From NCBI RefSeq assembly GCF_000425585.1, contig NZ_AUDS01000026.1:24939-88938 (forward strand): DNA of 64,000 bases. Direction: 5' to 3'. The translations under genes and the position numbers were made by a program. Below are positions 33,586 through 42,769 of this stretch, one piece after another (the stretch's first letter is position 1; every line of letters begins with the position of its first letter). This stretch comes from Terrimonas ferruginea DSM 30193 (lineage in GTDB: Bacteria > Bacteroidota > Bacteroidia > Chitinophagales > Chitinophagaceae). The notes under the pieces are model-generated. The model was not told the origin of the DNA. It ran no database searches and was given only the letters and a program-made list of their open reading frames with translations.

Positions 33586-34236
33586 TTATTCTTTCGGCTT
33601 ATCTGACTTTTTCTTGGCGCCTTTCGGTGCGAACATCGCCAGCATCCGTCGTCCTTCCAGTTTCGGCATATTTTCCAATACACCTACTTCTGCCAGACGC
33701 TCGGCAAATTTCAGGAGGAGCAGTTGCCCGCGGTCCTGGAATTGAATAGCGCGGCCTTTGAACTGTACATAGGCTTTCACCTTGTTGCCATCTTTCAAAA
33801 AGCCTTCGGCATGTTTTGCTTTGAAGTCGAAGTCGTGATCGTCCGTGTTGGGAGTAAAACGGATCTCTTTCACTTCGGAGACTTTGCTTTTCGCTTTCAT
33901 CTCCTTTTCTTTCTTCTTCTTATCGTAAAGGAACTTGTTATAGTCAATGATCTTACAAACCGGGGGATCTACCTGCGGGGAAATTTCCACCAGGTCCAGT
34001 TGTTGTTCCTGGGCGATGCGCAGGGCATCCTGGGTGTTGTAGATACCAACTTCCACGTTGTCTCCTACCAGGCGAACCTGCGGTACGCGAATGAATTGGT
34101 TGATCCGGTGTTCGGCTTCTTTACGGGGCATGAAACGTCCCTTGAAACCACCTTTGTTAAAGCCACCGCCGCCGGGTCTGAATCCGCCGCCGGGCGGTCT
34201 GTTGAACCCGCCTCCGGGTTTTTGAGGTACTGCCAT
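33586..34236 (-). CDS. infC: Translation initiation factor IF-3 with Gly-rich N-terminal extension
   Basis: 216 residues from ATG 34236; many bacteria use a rare start codon here, this one does not. The first 35 residues are a Gly/Phe/Arg/Pro-rich extension (GGGFNRPPGGGFRPGGGGF) not found in E. coli IF-3. The canonical N-domain (INQFIRVPQVRLVG), the linker lysine-rich helix (YDKKKKEKEMKAKSK) and the C-domain (FKGRAIQFQDRG, GVLENMPKLEGRRMLAM) follow. IF-3 binds the 30S subunit and checks initiator tRNA. It is 67 bp downstream of thrS. Confidence 0.97.
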   Translation of the reverse strand: MAVPQKPGGGFNRPPGGGFRPGGGGFNKGGFKGRFMPRKEAEHRINQFIRVPQVRLVGDNVEVGIYNTQDALRIAQEQQLDLVEISPQVDPPVCKIIDYNKFLYDKKKKEKEMKAKSKVSEVKEIRFTPNTDDHDFDFKAKHAEGFLKDGNKVKAYVQFKGRAIQFQDRGQLLLLKFAERLAEVGVLENMPKLEGRRMLAMFAPKGAKKKSDKPKE

Positions 34237-34303
34237 TTACATTTTTTAGTTTAAAAATTGATTTGGTACGGTCTTCCGGCTTAGAGAAGACCTTGTGACG
34301 GTT

Positions 34304-36238
34304 TTATTCGGCCCGTCTTTCCGATTTTTCTTCGCTGGCTTCAGCCAGAAATGCTTCAACTGTTTTTGTTCCGAGGTCGCCTTTGCCCTGGCGGCGCACG
34401 GCTACTGTTCCTTCTTCCATCTCTTTCTCTCCCACGATCAGCATGTACGGTACTTTCAGCAATTCGGTGTCCCGGATTTTCTTTCCGATCTTTTCCTGCC
34501 GGTCGTCAACCTCTGCACGAATATCCGCTTTTTTCAGCTTCTTTGCCACATCTTTTGCATAATCCAGGAATTTGTCGCTGATCGGCAGCACTTTCACCTG
34601 CACCGGTGCCAGCCACAGCGGGAATTTGCCTGCGTAATTCTCCAGGAGGAAGCCGATGAACCGCTCATGTGTGCCCAATGGCGCACGGTGAATGATCAGT
34701 GGCGTATCCGATTTGTTATCCTGTGTGGCAAATTCCAGTTTGAAGCGGCGCCCCTGCGCAAAGTCAACCTGGTTGGTTGCCAGTGTAAATTCGCGGCCGA
34801 TGGCACTCCATATCTGCACGTCGATTTTGGGACCGTAGAAGGCTGCCTCATCCTGCACTTCCACGAACGGGGTGCCGGTTTTCACCAGTACTTCGCGTAC
34901 CATGTCTTCGGTTTCTTTCCACAGCTCGGGCTCGTCCACATATTTCTGCCCCAGTTTCTCGGGGGAATGCAGCGACAGGCGCATTACAAACTTATCGATG
35001 CCAAAGATCTTAAAGTATTTGAGGTACATCTGATTTACTGCAAGAAACTCCTCATAGAATTGTTCTTTGGTACAGTAAATATGTGCATCGTTCATATGCA
35101 AACATCGTACCCGCATCAGGCCGAACAATTCGCCGCTCTGCTCGTAACGGTAACAGGTTCCGTATTCAGCCAGGCGCAGCGGAAGATCTTTATAGCTGCG
35201 GGGTTCCGCCGCGAAGATCTTGTGGTGGTGCGGACAGTTCATTGACTTCAGGTAGTACTTGGTACCGTCGAGTTCCATCGGCGGATACATGCTGTCCTGA
35301 TAATAAGGCAGGTGTCCGCTGGTGAGGTACATACTTTCCTTGGCGATATGCGGTGTTACCACGCGCTTGTAGCCTGCCTCCTCTTCGGTTTCCTTGGCCA
35401 GCTTCTCCAGTTCTTCAATAATGATGGTACCATTGGGCAGCCACAGCGGCAGGCCGGGTCCCACATCATCGTCCATGGTAAAGATGCTGAGCTCGCGTCC
35501 CAGTTTGCGGTGGTCGCGCTTGCGGGCTTCCTCCAGCATGGCCAGGTATTCATCCAGTTCTTTCTGCGCGGGGAAGGTAACACCGTATACACGGGTCAGC
35601 ATTTTATTTTTTTCACTGCCTTTCCAGTAAGCACCGGCTACACTCGTGAGCTTGATGGCTTTGATGAAACCGGTATTGGGAATATGTGGTCCGCGGCAGA
35701 GATCGGTAAATTGTCCCTGGGAATAAAACGTGATCTGTCCGTCCTGAAGATTTTCCAGCAGGTCGAGTTTATACTCGTCGCCTTTTTTATTGAAGTAATC
35801 CACCGCGTCTTTTTTGCTGATCTCCTGACGCGTGAACAGGTTGTTCTGTTTGGCCAGCTCGTTCATTTTCTTTTCGAGCTTTGCCAGGTCCTCTTCGGTG
35901 ATCTTGTTGTCACCGAGATCCATGTCGTAATAGAAGCCATTTTCCACGGGCGGACCTACCCAGAATTTCACACCGGGGTATAGCGATTCCACTGCTTCTG
36001 CCAGCAGGTGTGCCGAAGAATGCCAGAACGTGCTTTTCCCTTCCGTATCGGCCCAGGTGAGCAGGCGCAGCGTAGCATCCGTATGGATAGGACGCGTGGC
36101 ATCCCACACTTCTCCGTTGATGTCAGCGGCCAATACTTTCCGGGCCAGCCCTTCGGAAATAGATTTCGCAATGTCCAGTGCGGTCGATCCCTCGGGATAC
36201 TGTTTCACCGCACCATCCGGTAGTGTAATATTGATCAT
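34304..36238 (-). CDS. thrS: Threonyl-tRNA synthetase
   Basis: 644 residues, full-length class II enzyme. Domains in order are TGS (1-62); the editing domain with HSSAHLLAEAV and the CRGPHIPNTG His-Cys site (about 65-225); the catalytic core with motif 2 RYEQSGELFGLMRVR, zinc ligands in MNCPHHHKIF, and motif 3 GTHERFIGFLLE; and an anticodon-binding domain to the C-terminus. It charges tRNA-Thr in the cytoplasm and edits Ser-tRNA-Thr. It is the first gene of thrS-infC. The promoter is given separately. Confidence 0.98.
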   Translation of the reverse strand: MINITLPDGAVKQYPEGSTALDIAKSISEGLARKVLAADINGEVWDATRPIHTDATLRLLTWADTEGKSTFWHSSAHLLAEAVESLYPGVKFWVGPPVENGFYYDMDLGDNKITEEDLAKLEKKMNELAKQNNLFTRQEISKKDAVDYFNKKGDEYKLDLLENLQDGQITFYSQGQFTDLCRGPHIPNTGFIKAIKLTSVAGAYWKGSEKNKMLTRVYGVTFPAQKELDEYLAMLEEARKRDHRKLGRELSIFTMDDDVGPGLPLWLPNGTIIIEELEKLAKETEEEAGYKRVVTPHIAKESMYLTSGHLPYYQDSMYPPMELDGTKYYLKSMNCPHHHKIFAAEPRSYKDLPLRLAEYGTCYRYEQSGELFGLMRVRCLHMNDAHIYCTKEQFYEEFLAVNQMYLKYFKIFGIDKFVMRLSLHSPEKLGQKYVDEPELWKETEDMVREVLVKTGTPFVEVQDEAAFYGPKIDVQIWSAIGREFTLATNQVDFAQGRRFKLEFATQDNKSDTPLIIHRAPLGTHERFIGFLLENYAGKFPLWLAPVQVKVLPISDKFLDYAKDVAKKLKKADIRAEVDDRQEKIGKKIRDTELLKVPYMLIVGEKEMEEGTVAVRRQGKGDLGTKTVEAFLAEASEEKSERRAE

Positions 36239-36372
36239 GTTGTTGTTTGCTTGAAAAAACGGGTTACCTGTGCCTGCCTGTCCCGTTCGGATATCCGGTT
36301 ATCTGAGGAAGAAGCCTGAAGTATCTGACCCGGTAACCAGGAACCGGAAACCGGTAACCAGATTTTGGATGG

Positions 36373-36402
36373 CAAAATTAACAAACTCTTGCCGGAGTGC
36401 AA
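36373..36402 (-). promoter_or_regulatory. thrS promoter
   Basis: On the minus strand TAATTTTG (36380 to 36373) is a perfect -7 box and TTG (36402 to 36400) lies 19 bp upstream, the full Bacteroidota promoter pattern. It gives a leader of about 130 nt. No T-box motif is seen. Confidence 0.6.
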
Positions 36403-36440
36403 TCAACGGGTAGCAACAAAATCCTTAGTTTTGACAACCG

Positions 36441-37523
36441 ATGAAGAGTTGTCCACGAAAATTCCTCCTCCTCGCCTTGGTTTTTGCTTGTACAGCGTGC
36501 CTGCGCCTTGCCGCACAGAATATCGACGGCATCTGGCGGGGCTACTTTATTGACCGTTCCGGCGAGCAGTACAAACTTGAGTTCCAGATCAAGCAAAGCA
36601 GCCAGACCGGCGTTACCGGCGTTTCCTATTCTTATCTCGATGTGCGTTTCTACGGTAAAGCAACCATGACCGGAAGTTTTATCAAGACCGGCGCCAACCT
36701 CAAAATCCGCGAAATAAAAACCGTGGAGGTAAAGAACATGGAAGGCAACGGCACCTGTATCATGAACTACAACCTGGTGTACAGCCGCTCCGGACGCGAA
36801 GAATACCTCGAAGGCACTTTCCTGGGCAAACAGGAAGTACAGGGCGCCAATAATCCCTACGAATGGGGCGACTGCGGAGGCGGCAAAGTATTTCTCCGCC
36901 GCGTGCCCACTTCAGACTTTTACATAGAGCCTTTCCTGCGTAATCCGAAGAAAACAACACCACCACCTGTCGTAAAAACAGACAAGCCGGTAAACACCAC
37001 ACCGAAACAACCGCAGAAGCCCGTTACCAACCCGCCCGTGGTAAAAACGCCTCCGGCCAAAACGCCTGTGCCAACACCGGTGATACCGAAAGACACGGCA
37101 CGCACCACACCCGTAATACCACCGCCTTCCAAACAACCCGTGGTGGTTACTCCACGCCCTGATGTATTGAAAACGCGCCAGAACGAATTGACCAAAGTGC
37201 TGGAAGTAACCAGCCCGGCGGTCACCGTCAAACTATTCGACAATGGTGAGATCGATGACGACACAATTTCCGTATACCTCGATAATAAACTTGTACTGTC
37301 ACAGCGCCGCCTGTCGGCATCACCCCTGAGCCTGCACCTGACCATGGAAGAAGATGGCGAAGAGCACGAACTGGTGATGGTGGCGGAAAATCTCGGACGC
37401 ATTCCTCCCAACACTTCCCTGATGATCGTGGAGGCAGGTGAAGACAGGTTCCGCGTGCAGATCACGTCTACCAAACAGAAAAATGCCGTGGTACGTTTCC
37501 GCTATAAAAAGCGGACCTTGTAA
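36441..37523 (+). CDS. Secreted two-domain protein with Pro/Thr linker (paralog of next gene)
   Basis: 360 residues. Signal peptide to about residue 27 (LRLAAQ). Domain 1 (28-165) starts NIDGIWRGYFIDRSGEQYKLEFQI and looks like a lipocalin/DUF-type beta-barrel. Then a linker of about 85 residues rich in Pro, Thr and Lys, and domain 2 (about 250-360), marked by VTVKLFDNGEIDDDTISVYLDNK and GRIPPNTSLMIVEAG. Both domains recur in the gene 107 bp downstream. Function unknown; exported, perhaps surface-exposed. A TAGTTTTG box at 36426-36433 lies only 8 bp before the ATG, which would give an almost leaderless message. Confidence 0.8.
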   Translation: MKSCPRKFLLLALVFACTACLRLAAQNIDGIWRGYFIDRSGEQYKLEFQIKQSSQTGVTGVSYSYLDVRFYGKATMTGSFIKTGANLKIREIKTVEVKNMEGNGTCIMNYNLVYSRSGREEYLEGTFLGKQEVQGANNPYEWGDCGGGKVFLRRVPTSDFYIEPFLRNPKKTTPPPVVKTDKPVNTTPKQPQKPVTNPPVVKTPPAKTPVPTPVIPKDTARTTPVIPPPSKQPVVVTPRPDVLKTRQNELTKVLEVTSPAVTVKLFDNGEIDDDTISVYLDNKLVLSQRRLSASPLSLHLTMEEDGEEHELVMVAENLGRIPPNTSLMIVEAGEDRFRVQITSTKQKNAVVRFRYKKRTL

Positions 37524-37629
37524 CGCCGCCGGTTGGATGTGGCAGCCATTCATCATTCTTTGGTAAAACCATTCGCTGCGGCGGATTATCTTCAATTTTC
37601 ATTCATTTTATCTAAACACTGCTGTGCTG

Positions 37630-38454
37630 ATGCGCTATTGCTTTTTTCTTGCCGCACTTTTTTTTACCCAGCTTGTCTCCGCACAGCAGGTTAACGGGAT
37701 ATGGAAAGGAAAACTGGTGATGGAACCAGGCGGTTGCTTTCCCGTATATCATATGGAACTGCAGATCACTGTTAATGGCACAAAAGTGACCGGCAGTTCT
37801 TATCACTATTCAGATACTACCAATTTCGTAAAAGAAGAATTTGAGGGCAGTTACGACACGGTGTCCAAAATTCTCCACATCCAGGAAACCAAAGTAGCTA
37901 CTTTTCGCATTCCTGCCGATTGCACGCCCTGTATTAAACGATATGTACTGGAATATCACACAGACGGTAAGGAGGAACAATTGAGAGGGTCATGGACCGG
38001 TAAAACTTTGGAGCGTAGCCTGGATTGCCCGCCGGGGAGTATTGTCCTCACACGTTCACAGAAATCAGACTTCACTCCTCCGCCTCCGCCAAAATTAACA
38101 AATCGTAATAACGAGCTGGTAAGAGAGCTATATGTTGATACAGGAAAGATACGCATCGACTTTTATGATAACGGCCAGATAGACGGTGATACGATCACCG
38201 TATTCGTCAATAATATACCTGTTATTTCCCGCGAAATGCTTTCGCTCAAGCCTGTTACCACCTATGTAACCATCGATGCACTGCATCCCGAACATGAGAT
38301 CGTTATGTTTGGGGAAAACATGGGTACCATTCCTCCCAATACTGCTTTAATGATCATCAAAACAAAAGATGAACGTTATCAGCTTTATCTCACTTCAGAT
38401 GAAAAGAAAAACGCCATGGTGCGTTTGATCTATCGCAAGCCCGATAAAAAGTAA
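37630..38454 (+). CDS. Secreted two-domain protein, linker-less paralog
   Basis: 274 residues from ATG 37630 (a GTG two codons earlier is possible). Signal peptide MRYCFFLAALFFTQLVSAQ. Domain 1 (QVNGIWKGKLVMEPGGCFPVY) and domain 2 (IRIDFYDNGQIDGDTITVFV, GTIPPNTALMIIKTKDERYQL) match those of the upstream gene. The long Pro/Thr linker is replaced by a short PPPPPK stretch. A tandem duplication followed by linker expansion or loss is the simplest reading. Function unknown. Confidence 0.8.
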   Translation: MRYCFFLAALFFTQLVSAQQVNGIWKGKLVMEPGGCFPVYHMELQITVNGTKVTGSSYHYSDTTNFVKEEFEGSYDTVSKILHIQETKVATFRIPADCTPCIKRYVLEYHTDGKEEQLRGSWTGKTLERSLDCPPGSIVLTRSQKSDFTPPPPPKLTNRNNELVRELYVDTGKIRIDFYDNGQIDGDTITVFVNNIPVISREMLSLKPVTTYVTIDALHPEHEIVMFGENMGTIPPNTALMIIKTKDERYQLYLTSDEKKNAMVRLIYRKPDKK

Positions 38455-38507
38455 TCCGGTTTCTTCTGGCATGATTTTTTTCTATATGGCGGTATAAATA
38501 TACTCGT

Positions 38508-39143
38508 ATGAAGAAATTATTTCTCGCGGGTGCAGCGCTGATAGCGTTTGCTTCCGTCAATGCACAGAATTTGTCTCTCGGTCCTACAGCAGGTTTTGGT
38601 CACAGTTGGGATAACGGTGACTTTGGCAATGATGCCAATAAAAAGTTCCATGCGTCTCCTAACATCGGTGCCAAGGTCGTTTACAGCTTTGTAAGTAATT
38701 GGGGAATTAGTGCAGACGTGCGTTTTTCCAGTGAAGGTGCAACTGTAAAAAATGAAGACAATGAGGAGTTGAGACTGCGGTCTAATTATATCCGCATTCC
38801 ATTGCAGGGTATTTATTTCTTTGGCAAGTATGGTAACGCCATTCGTCCTAAAGTTTCGCTTGGTCCTTCATTTGGTTTCATGGTTGGTGGAAAAACTACC
38901 TATTATGAAGATGGCGATAAGATCAGCGAATCCGACAGCAAAGACAGGGTGAATGGCTTCGATGTGGGTCTCACCGCTGCAGCAGGTGCTAATTTCCGCC
39001 TTTCTCCTAATGTCTGGCTCAATACTGACCTCGCTTATTACCACGGTTTTGTTGATGTGAGCAAGACGACCATCAGCGCCAGAAACCGCAACATCGGTAT
39101 CAACGTCGGTGTACTCTTCGGCATCGGATCTGTGAAAAAATAA
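38508..39143 (+). CDS. Outer-membrane beta-barrel protein (PorT/OmpW-like)
   Basis: 211 residues. Signal peptide (MKKLFLAGAALIAFASVNAQ) and eight or so amphipathic strands (SLGPTAGFGHSWDNG, WGISADVRFSSEGATV, YIRIPLQGIYFFGKYG, PKVSLGPSFGFMVGG). It closes with INVGVLFGIGSVKK. The YIRIPL and PKVSLGPSFGF patterns are typical of small Bacteroidota porin-family or DUF-barrel proteins. Function unknown. A bidirectional terminator follows. Confidence 0.8.
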   Translation: MKKLFLAGAALIAFASVNAQNLSLGPTAGFGHSWDNGDFGNDANKKFHASPNIGAKVVYSFVSNWGISADVRFSSEGATVKNEDNEELRLRSNYIRIPLQGIYFFGKYGNAIRPKVSLGPSFGFMVGGKTTYYEDGDKISESDSKDRVNGFDVGLTAAAGANFRLSPNVWLNTDLAYYHGFVDVSKTTISARNRNIGINVGVLFGIGSVKK

Positions 39144-39170
39144 CCCGGGACTATCCGTCTACATAAAATG

Positions 39171-39194
39171 AAAGCCTGTCAATTGACAGGCTTT
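39171..39194. terminator. Bidirectional terminator
   Basis: A perfect 24-bp palindrome with arm AAAGCCTGTCAA, followed by T-runs on both strands, between convergent genes. Confidence 0.9.
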
Positions 39195-39220
39195 TCTATT
39201 TTGATTAAATGTCTTTTGTA

Positions 39221-40657
39221 TTACATGATAGCCTTGAAGGTGCCACTTACATCCACAAATGCTGCAGAACTGTTCATGGCTTTTCCGTTATAGGTTCCCT
39301 GCACAACTCCCGTAGTGGTATTGAACGTTGTGATGTTCACCGTGAAAGGTTGTGTAGGCATCGACATGTATACCGGCGTTACACCATTCATCAGCAGCAT
39401 GGTTACTGCGCCGCTTGCAGAAGTATAGCTACCTACACCAAGTGTGGTGCTGCTGATGCGCAGTTGAAAAGTATAAGGTGGCGCACCGGCATTCGCACCT
39501 CCGATTTCCAATAACTGCGAACCTCCTGCCGTCACCAGCAGTGCCGTGGCATCGCCGCCAAAATTATTGCTGCCCTGGATCAATGTCCATTTGAGATCGG
39601 TCGGTGGAGGTGCTGTGGCTACGTTAACGGTTACATTACAGTTGGTGCTGCCCGCCGTAAAAGGCAAGGTGGCAGGTCCGGATGCGGCCGGTGTACCTGC
39701 ACCTCTCAATGTGATAGTGTTGCTTCCCACTGTCAGTTGCCCCGTTGCGCTGAAGCTGATACCGTTTACTGCCGGAACCGTAATGGAATAAGCGCCGGCT
39801 GTGGTAGCGGTTACCGACAAAGTGATCGTATTCGCAGCAGTGAGTGCCACACCTTGTGTATAAGTGCCGTTTACAGTAGCCGTTGCGCAGTCAGCCGTGT
39901 ATTGTGCGGGACCGAGAACGGTCAGCGGTACCGTACATGAACCCGGAGCTGCCGTTGCTATCGCAATATTGAAACTACCTGCTGCGGCGGGCGTACCCGA
40001 TCCCTGCAGCGTCACCGTTTGCGGACCGGTTGTAATAACCGCGCCGGTGCCGGAGAAGGTAATCCCGTTATTGGTAGTGGTGGTGATCGTGTACGTACCG
40101 ATCGTTGTTACGTCTAAGGTCGCCGTAAGTGTATTGGTTGAATTGAGGGCTACGCCTTCGCCGTATATGCCATTGGCCACACCGCCGGAGCAGTTACCAG
40201 GCGCACCGGTAAAGGTATAAACCGCCGGACCGCTCGCGCCTGATGGCAGTACAGGAACGCTCACGAAACAGGACTGGCCATTATAACGTACTTCAAAATT
40301 GGAAATGCCCGCCGTGTTGGGAGTGCCGGAAGCCGTGAGCTTAACGGACTGAACACCACGCGTGGTAAAAAAGCCCTGCGCACGGAAAAATACACCGTGA
40401 ACGGTATCGGTATAAATAAGGTAAGCACCGGGAGTGGTTACATCGATTGTTACATCGATGCTGTTGCTGCCGGTAACAGCTACGCCCTGTTCGTAAGTAC
40501 CATTGATTGTTTTGGGAAGGCAGTCGCCAGAGGTTTCCTCCTGCAAAGAGCCTACGGAAGGACTGGCGCCAAATTCGAAACTGTATTCTTTGCCACACGA
40601 AGCCAGCATCACAACAATTGCATTCAGCCAGAAAAGGAACCGTAATTTTTTAATCAT
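39221..40657 (-). CDS. Surface lipoprotein with tandem internal repeats
   Basis: 478 residues. Signal peptide with lipobox (VMLASC). Three repeats of about 95 residues share the pattern NGTYEQGVAV/NGIYGEGVAL/NGTYTQGVAL, T(I/L)(D/S)VT(T)xGxYxI, GxxFxxxGxxTTxGxQxVxLxxxGTPxxAG. They end in conserved Cys (CFVSV, CTVPL, CNVTV) and resemble Ig-like or Calx-beta-like strands. A C-terminal domain (LKWTLIQGSNNFGGDA to FVDVSGTFKAIM) follows. Probably an outer-surface protein. Nucleotide repeats inside may recombine. Function unknown. Confidence 0.85.
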   Translation of the reverse strand: MIKKLRFLFWLNAIVVMLASCGKEYSFEFGASPSVGSLQEETSGDCLPKTINGTYEQGVAVTGSNSIDVTIDVTTPGAYLIYTDTVHGVFFRAQGFFTTRGVQSVKLTASGTPNTAGISNFEVRYNGQSCFVSVPVLPSGASGPAVYTFTGAPGNCSGGVANGIYGEGVALNSTNTLTATLDVTTIGTYTITTTTNNGITFSGTGAVITTGPQTVTLQGSGTPAAAGSFNIAIATAAPGSCTVPLTVLGPAQYTADCATATVNGTYTQGVALTAANTITLSVTATTAGAYSITVPAVNGISFSATGQLTVGSNTITLRGAGTPAASGPATLPFTAGSTNCNVTVNVATAPPPTDLKWTLIQGSNNFGGDATALLVTAGGSQLLEIGGANAGAPPYTFQLRISSTTLGVGSYTSASGAVTMLLMNGVTPVYMSMPTQPFTVNITTFNTTTGVVQGTYNGKAMNSSAAFVDVSGTFKAIM

Positions 40658-40783
40658 AAAAGCAGAAAATTAAACAACGGCGTAAAAATACGCTATTTTC
40701 ACAAGCGCGGCCACGGGTCTTTAAATCAACATGACTTCCGCTGGCCCGAGGCTTAGAACAGTGGTTTTTATATTTTATTGTTT

Positions 40784-41812
40784 ATGGCAAAAAAAAACCT
40801 GCTCCTTACCCTGCTGCTGCTGGTCATCCAATTGGTGCATGCGCAGAACTTCAGTGTACAGGAACTCACCTCCGGTACGGAAACCAACCTGCGTGGTCTC
40901 AGCGTCGTTAACGATAATGTAATATGGGTCAGTGGAAGCAACGGCAAAGTGGGGCGCTCCACCAATGCCGGCAAAAACTGGAAATGGATGACGATCAACG
41001 GTTTCGAAAAAGCTGAATTCCGCGATATCGAAGCTTTTGGTCCCAACACCGCCGTGGTGATGGCTTCCGGCGAACCGGCCTATATGCTCAAAACAACCGA
41101 TGCAGGTGAAACCTGGAAGATTGTCTTTCACGATGACCGCAAAGGCATGTTCCTCGACGCCATCGATTTCTTTACTCCGCAATACGGTATTGCGGTTGGC
41201 GACCCGGTCAATGGGAAAATTTTCTTTGCCGAAACCCGTGATGCCGGCGACAGTTGGAAACAGATCCATCCTGATACGATAGCCAACCGTCCCGACTCCG
41301 GCGAAGCTTTTTTTGCCGCCAGCGGCACCAATATCCGTTATTTCCGCAACGGACGTTTTTACCTGGTAAGCGGCGGAAGAAAATCACGCCTGTTCTCACA
41401 CAACGGCGTACGGCCAATGCCCATCATCCAGGGAAAAGAGTCTGCCGGCGCCAATTCCATCGCCGTGTTTGATCGCGGCAATATGAAAGGCAGTAGTCAC
41501 TTTGTAGTGGTTGGCGGCGACTACCTGCAGGATACGCTCAGCACAGGCAATTGTTTTTATACAAAAAATGGCGGCAAAACATGGAAGGCTCCGAAAGAAC
41601 CGCCGCAAGGATATAAAAGTTGCGTAGAGTTTATGGATAAAAACGAACTCGTCACCTGCGGTCCTACCGGTGTCGAAATCTCCTTCAACGGCGGACGCAC
41701 CTGGCAAAAGATCAGCGATCAGGGATTTCATGTATGCAGACTCGCACGGTTCGGCACCGCGGTCTATCTCGCCGGGAGCAACGGTCGTATTGCCCGCCTC
41801 GCATTTCCCTAA
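40784..41812 (+). CDS. Secreted YCF48/BNR-type propeller protein
   Basis: 342 residues from ATG 40784 (an upstream TTG is less likely). Signal peptide NLLLTLLLLVIQLVHAQ. Seven-bladed propeller blades of sialidase/photosystem II assembly (YCF48) type: VSGSNGKVGRSTNAGKNWKWM, LKTTDAGETWKIVF, AETRDAGDSWKQI, YTKNGGKTWKAP, SFNGGRTWQKI. The catalytic sialidase Arg triad is not evident, so a binding or assembly role is more likely. It converges with the peroxiredoxin gene 3 bp away. Confidence 0.85.
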   Translation: MAKKNLLLTLLLLVIQLVHAQNFSVQELTSGTETNLRGLSVVNDNVIWVSGSNGKVGRSTNAGKNWKWMTINGFEKAEFRDIEAFGPNTAVVMASGEPAYMLKTTDAGETWKIVFHDDRKGMFLDAIDFFTPQYGIAVGDPVNGKIFFAETRDAGDSWKQIHPDTIANRPDSGEAFFAASGTNIRYFRNGRFYLVSGGRKSRLFSHNGVRPMPIIQGKESAGANSIAVFDRGNMKGSSHFVVVGGDYLQDTLSTGNCFYTKNGGKTWKAPKEPPQGYKSCVEFMDKNELVTCGPTGVEISFNGGRTWQKISDQGFHVCRLARFGTAVYLAGSNGRIARLAFP

Positions 41813-41815
41813 AAA

Positions 41816-42409
41816 TTATTTGGAAAGATGATCGAGAATGTCCTTCACCGAAGGACGTTTTTTATAATCCGGTTCGAAGTAACGGTAAGTAACGGTTCCC
41901 TCTTTGTTGATCACATAGGTAGCCGGAATAGGTAAGTATGCACCGTTCTTGCCATTCGCCTCTTCGAGTTTAAGGCCGGTATTGCGATAACGTGTTTGTG
42001 TATTCACCGGTACTTCGTATTCCACTTCGTAGGCTTTCATGATCTTCAGACCTTCGTCATACAAAACAGGAAACGTAGCACCTGTTTTATCAACAGTCTT
42101 TTTTACATTCGCCGATACTTCAGGAGATATAGCAACGATGGTTGCTCCTTTTTCCTTTACCAGTTCAAGCGAGTCCTGCAATCTTTTGAGATAACGATTA
42201 CAGTAAGGACACCATTCGCCCCGATAAAAAACCAATACGACTTTTCCTTTTTTCAACAAATCTTTCAGTCTTACGGTATTGCCGTTTTGATCGGTGGCCT
42301 TAAAGTCGGGGGCTTTGGAATTGATGAACAATCCTTCAGGAGCCTCCTGGGCTTGTCCATTCAATGCCAGTCCGGCAACGATCAGTAGTAGCAAAAAGAT
42401 TCTTTTCAT
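41816..42409 (-). CDS. Secreted peroxiredoxin (AhpC/TSA, thioredoxin fold)
   Basis: 197 residues. Signal peptide (IFLLLLIVAGLALNGQAQ). Thioredoxin-fold core with VVLVFYRGEWCPYCNRYLKRL: the peroxidatic Cys and a second Cys three residues on (CPYC), as in Bcp/PrxQ-like proteins. ATYVINKEGTVTYRYF is near the C-terminus. It should reduce peroxides or act as a thiol-disulfide protein in the periplasm. Monocistronic. Confidence 0.88.
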   Translation of the reverse strand: MKRIFLLLLIVAGLALNGQAQEAPEGLFINSKAPDFKATDQNGNTVRLKDLLKKGKVVLVFYRGEWCPYCNRYLKRLQDSLELVKEKGATIVAISPEVSANVKKTVDKTGATFPVLYDEGLKIMKAYEVEYEVPVNTQTRYRNTGLKLEEANGKNGAYLPIPATYVINKEGTVTYRYFEPDYKKRPSVKDILDHLSK

Positions 42410-42514
42410 GGTGAAAATTTACCCGTAAAATTAGAAAATGGCGACCGGCTCCCAGCCGGATTAACAAAAGATTATTCGTAAATTCGGCTACAACCTTATC
42501 TAAACACTTGTCTT

Positions 42515-42769
42515 ATGAACAACAGGCATCAGGCAAAATACGTAAATAATCTGTTTACGGCCTTCCTCTGCATTAATGCAGCCGTCTTCCTCGTCTTTTA
42601 CAGCCACAAAGCCGATCCTGCGCATCACTACTGGATTCCCTGGTCACTCGGCGTTTGTACTTTATTAACCACAGGCTTACTATTGGGCGGCGCGGCATTC
42701 GTGCATAAAGTAAAAGCAGACCTGATCCGGCGGCAGCAGCGGCGCCAACCCAAAGATCAACCTGCCTGA
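42515..42769 (+). CDS. Small protein with two membrane helices
   Basis: 84 residues with hydrophobic helices at about 11-29 and 42-65, joined by a His/Pro-containing loop (ADPAHHYWIPW). It ends in a basic tail (RRQQRRQPKD). This fits the 2TM-domain family of Bacteroidota, but no functional residue is identified. A TTATCTAAACAC stretch precedes it. Its 3' end overlaps the convergent cutC gene by 13 bp. Confidence 0.7.
   Translation: MNNRHQAKYVNNLFTAFLCINAAVFLVFYSHKADPAHHYWIPWSLGVCTLLTTGLLLGGAAFVHKVKADLIRRQQRRQPKDQPA

Noticed and set aside
34295..35245. 316-codon plus-strand frame opposite thrS
   Set aside because: It is the antisense of a fully conserved synthetase gene and its product has no recognisable domain.
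36426..36433. TAGTTTTG as a firm promoter for gene 36441
   Set aside because: It leaves only about 8 bp to the ATG and no TTG element lies at a suitable distance; kept only as a remark under the gene.
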